Shown here piece by piece: positions 61,551 through 64,000 of a stretch of DNA of 64,000 bases (positions are counted from its first letter, which is position 1; every line of letters begins with the position of its first letter). Source of the DNA: Patiria pectinifera. Lineage: Eukaryota > Echinodermata > Asteroidea > Valvatida > Asterinidae. The position numbers were made by a program, and so were the translations under genes. The notes under the pieces are model-generated. The model saw only the letters and a list, made by a program, of their open reading frames with translations. It was not told the origin of the DNA and did not search any database. The stretch spans positions 21,659,513 to 21,723,512 of the forward strand of contig CM057147.1 of assembly GCA_029964075.1 (NCBI GenBank). Reading direction: 5' to 3'.

Positions 61551-62061
61551 AATGCACATCTGTACCACTGATCTCTAAACTGATCGAGTCTTGCGGCTGT
61601 TCCGACCCTATTTGCAAAATAAGATTCCCTTGTTTGAAAACATTTCAAGTTTACTGTTCCAGTTCCACAATTTTACCTAGACTTTATCAAATACCTTGAA
61701 GTCGGTTATTGCTCCCATGGTATTTCTTCAAACCTTTGTTTAAGGGTTTTTTTCCAAAGAGGTTTGAAGAAATCTTCAATTTGAAGAGTTCATCCTATCT
61801 GAACGACAAAAGTATAGGCATTTATTCATGCATAAAAATTATAGTAACCTAAATTTTGTTATTTTGTGCTATTTTTTGAGTTTCACTCCGAGCAACAACA
61901 TTTGAACTTCTACTTGTTACATTACTAACACATTGTCGTAAAAGTTGGTATCTGAAAATTTCTGTGCAAAACCCCTTACACCGGGGATTTGTGTAGAAAA
62001 TATCAGGCGGTTATTTATTACTCCCCATCACGTTGAATAACCTTCGGCAGCGACGGCAAGC

Positions 62062-63110
62062 ATTTTCGTCTAGTGATTTGTCATGATGTTTAACATTGTG
62101 AGTTTTAATTTCATAAGAAACCGTTAAACAATGAAGCAATATTGACCGTAACAAATAAGCGCGACAAATGCAATCCGAATGAAAATCAATGTGCAGTTTT
62201 CGCGCGTAAAATACTACATTGTTGCGATCATATTATTTTTATCGTTGGACTGTTTTTCATGATATTCAATACCCCTCTGTTACACATCGTGGAAAATAAT
62301 TGCACGAAATTTCAGTTGAATACCTCTTGTATTTCTTGAGTTATTGATCGGAAACTGAGTTGTCATTTTTGTTCAATAGTGCAGCATCCGCACCAATATT
62401 CTTTTATTTAATAGAGGGCGCGCCACATAAATAGTGGTCTCGATAATTATCCACCACCAAGCTCGTTTGGGGGGGGGGGGGAGAACAACTAGAGAAATAC
62501 AAAATGTTTTAAATTGAATTTTTGTCTGGTGATTTGTCATTATGTTTAATACTACGAGATTTAATTTTATGACGAACCGTCAAACAATGAAGCAATATTG
62601 ACCCTAACAATACAGTGTTTTAAACGCGACAAATGCAATCCGAATGAAAATCAATGTGTATTTTTTGCGTGTAAAACACTACATTGTTACGATCATATTA
62701 CTTTTATCGTTGGACTGTTTCTCATGATATTCAATACCCCTCTGTTACACATCGTGGAAAATAATTGCACGAAATTTCAGTTTAATACATCTTGTATTTC
62801 TTGAGTTATTGATCGGAAACTGAGTTGTTATTTTTGTTCAATAGTGCAGCATCCGCACCAATATTCTTTTATTTAATAGAGGGCGCGCCACATAAATAGT
62901 AGTCTCGATAATTATCCACCACCAAACTCGTTTGGGGGGCAACAACTCCAGAAATACAAAATGTTTTGAAATTGAATTTTCGTCTAGTGATTTGTTATCA
63001 TGTTTAAACATAAGATGATTAAATTTCATAAGAAACGTTCAAACAATGAAGCAATATTGATCGTAACAATGCAGTGTTTTAAGCGCAGTATCTGCCAGTA
63101 CAATTTACAC
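62062..63110. repeat. tandem repeat, 457-bp unit, two and a third copies
   Basis: Units start near 62062, 62518 and 62975 (ATTTTCGTCTAGTGATTTGT). Each full unit has AATGCAATCCGAATGAAAATC, CAATACCCCTCTGTTACACA, GATCGGAAACTGAGTTGT, ATAGAGGGCGCGCCACATAA and CTCGTTTGGGGG. The two full units are over 90% alike by eye. The third is partial. The short frames in each unit are not conserved as proteins. Confidence 0.9.
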
Positions 63111-63234
63111 ATTTCGACGTTTTTCAGTAGGAATAACTCTATAAATGTGGGACTATTTGCGACAAATAATCATTGTTCTGACAATAATTCAATTCTCGGA
63201 AAAGCAACACTTGGGCGTAGCGGCAAATAGTGAT

Positions 63235-63310
63235 CTTGGCCAACGGCGGATCATTGGGGGACCGTGGGGATGGGGTGGGGTGGCAAGGCCCCCCCCCCCA
63301 AAGGAACAAA
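63235..63310. repeat. G/C-run element fragment
   Basis: GGCCAACGGCGGATCATTGG followed by G-runs and CAAGGCCCCCCCCCC resembles the ends of the CGGATCCAG elements near 14893 and 60398. The boundaries are not clear. Confidence 0.35.
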
Positions 63311-64000
63311 TTTCAAGGTTTTTTTTTTTGCGACTCCCCAAAAAGGCAACCACTGATGTAAGGTCTGATATGATTTGGGGGGAGAGGAAAAATTGGGAAG
63401 CGTTTGTTGATGTACCCTAACATGGCGCGGCTTGATTTTTTTCGCCTCTGGTGCCTTGCTAGAGCAAAACTTTTATCTCAAATTTCACAGAAAGGGAAAA
63501 ATAATCAATCTCTCAACTTTCCCATTCATAAATATTGAACTTACGTACCCGCCATAAAGTTCAAGAGGAATTATATTTTGCGTGATTTCCCGATTTTTAT
63601 TTCAAAGTGCACAGTAAACCCTTTTAATAAGTGCGCCCAAAAATAAGAAAATAATTGTTTGACAAACTTGTAGTTGGGTATGCGAGGGGAGATAATAATG
63701 ATTTCTCAGAATTTATCAACTTTAAAGAAATTCTTAATTTTTAATATGGGATTTTTTCCAGGATTTGTTCAAGTGCGCCACGTTAGGGAACACTCGGCTG
63801 AACTTGTGCCCAATTTCCGGACGTCACCGTTTTTGAATTTCGGACTAAATTTCATGACACTGAAATTGTTCACAAAGGTTCAACAGCAAGCATTATTAAG
63901 GGGTATCGATATTAAACTGAATGAATTGGAAGTTTGTCAACAAAGAGGTTTGACAACTCTACATGAGGAAAGTAGTCGGGGGGAACGTCGAAGTGCGCCA

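Larger units (their letters stand above)
58720..64000. other. intergenic region, no gene recognised
   Basis: No exon or protein family is recognisable on either strand. It contains the duplicated GPCR flank (59942-60290), a hAT-like element (60398-60770), a hairpin element (61362-61550), a 457-bp tandem repeat (62062-63110) and a G/C-run fragment (63235-63310). The last 600 bases show nothing I can name. Confidence 0.5.

Noticed and set aside
62062..63110. CRISPR-like array
   Set aside because: Units are 457 bases and repeat throughout without short repeats or unique spacers; the genome is eukaryotic.

Overview
This is animal nuclear DNA: protein-coding exons of 30-730 bases with GT/AG borders, introns of about 0.1-4 kb, and intergenic and intronic DNA packed with short non-autonomous mobile elements and tRNA-derived SINEs. 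The gene set (UBE3B, CCDC86, RSRC2, an alternative type II NADH dehydrogenase and a rhodopsin-like GPCR) fits a marine invertebrate, most likely a non-vertebrate deuterostome (echinoderm, hemichordate or lancelet). That placement is inference: animal NDH-2 is known mainly from such lineages, and I could not run a search.

Layout. 1-19847 (+): the 3' 880 codons of the HECT ubiquitin ligase UBE3B in 21 exons; the 5' part lies before the window. 19848-23184: 3' UTR and intergenic DNA. 23185-26824 (-): complete four-exon CCDC86/Cgr1-type nucleolar protein (334 aa). 26825-27263: a 439-base head-to-head promoter shared with the next gene. 27264-42747 (+): the SR-rich splicing-associated gene RSRC2. 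The same locus has an alternative terminal exon (31341-32021) that fuses the first RS block to a coiled coil and a BEN domain. 42748-47091: 3' UTRs and a tandem repeat. 47092-55739 (-): complete eight-exon mitochondrial NDH-2 (464 aa). 57252-58664 (+): single-exon GPCR interrupted by one in-frame TGA. 58720-64000: intergenic repeats.

The concatenated exons keep frame to the stop in all gene models (UBE3B partial 2645 nt with a 2-nt lead; CCDC86 1005 nt; NDH-2 1395 nt; RS-BEN 1629 nt), which is a strong internal check on the splice sites.

The most unusual theme is repeated duplication of exon 3' ends. In UBE3B (10601-10720) and NDH-2 (50910-51154), the end of an exon together with its 5' splice site has been copied several times into the following intron. 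In RSRC2 a 308-bp exon end is duplicated around a 1-kb fold-back element, and the last exon has a 137-bp tandem triplication whose first junction supplies the stop codon. Other points of note are the RS-BEN isoform, a SINE carrying a perfect inverted copy of its own body, piggyBac-like TTAA elements with internal minisatellites, and duplicated GPCR flanks that suggest a decayed tandem array.
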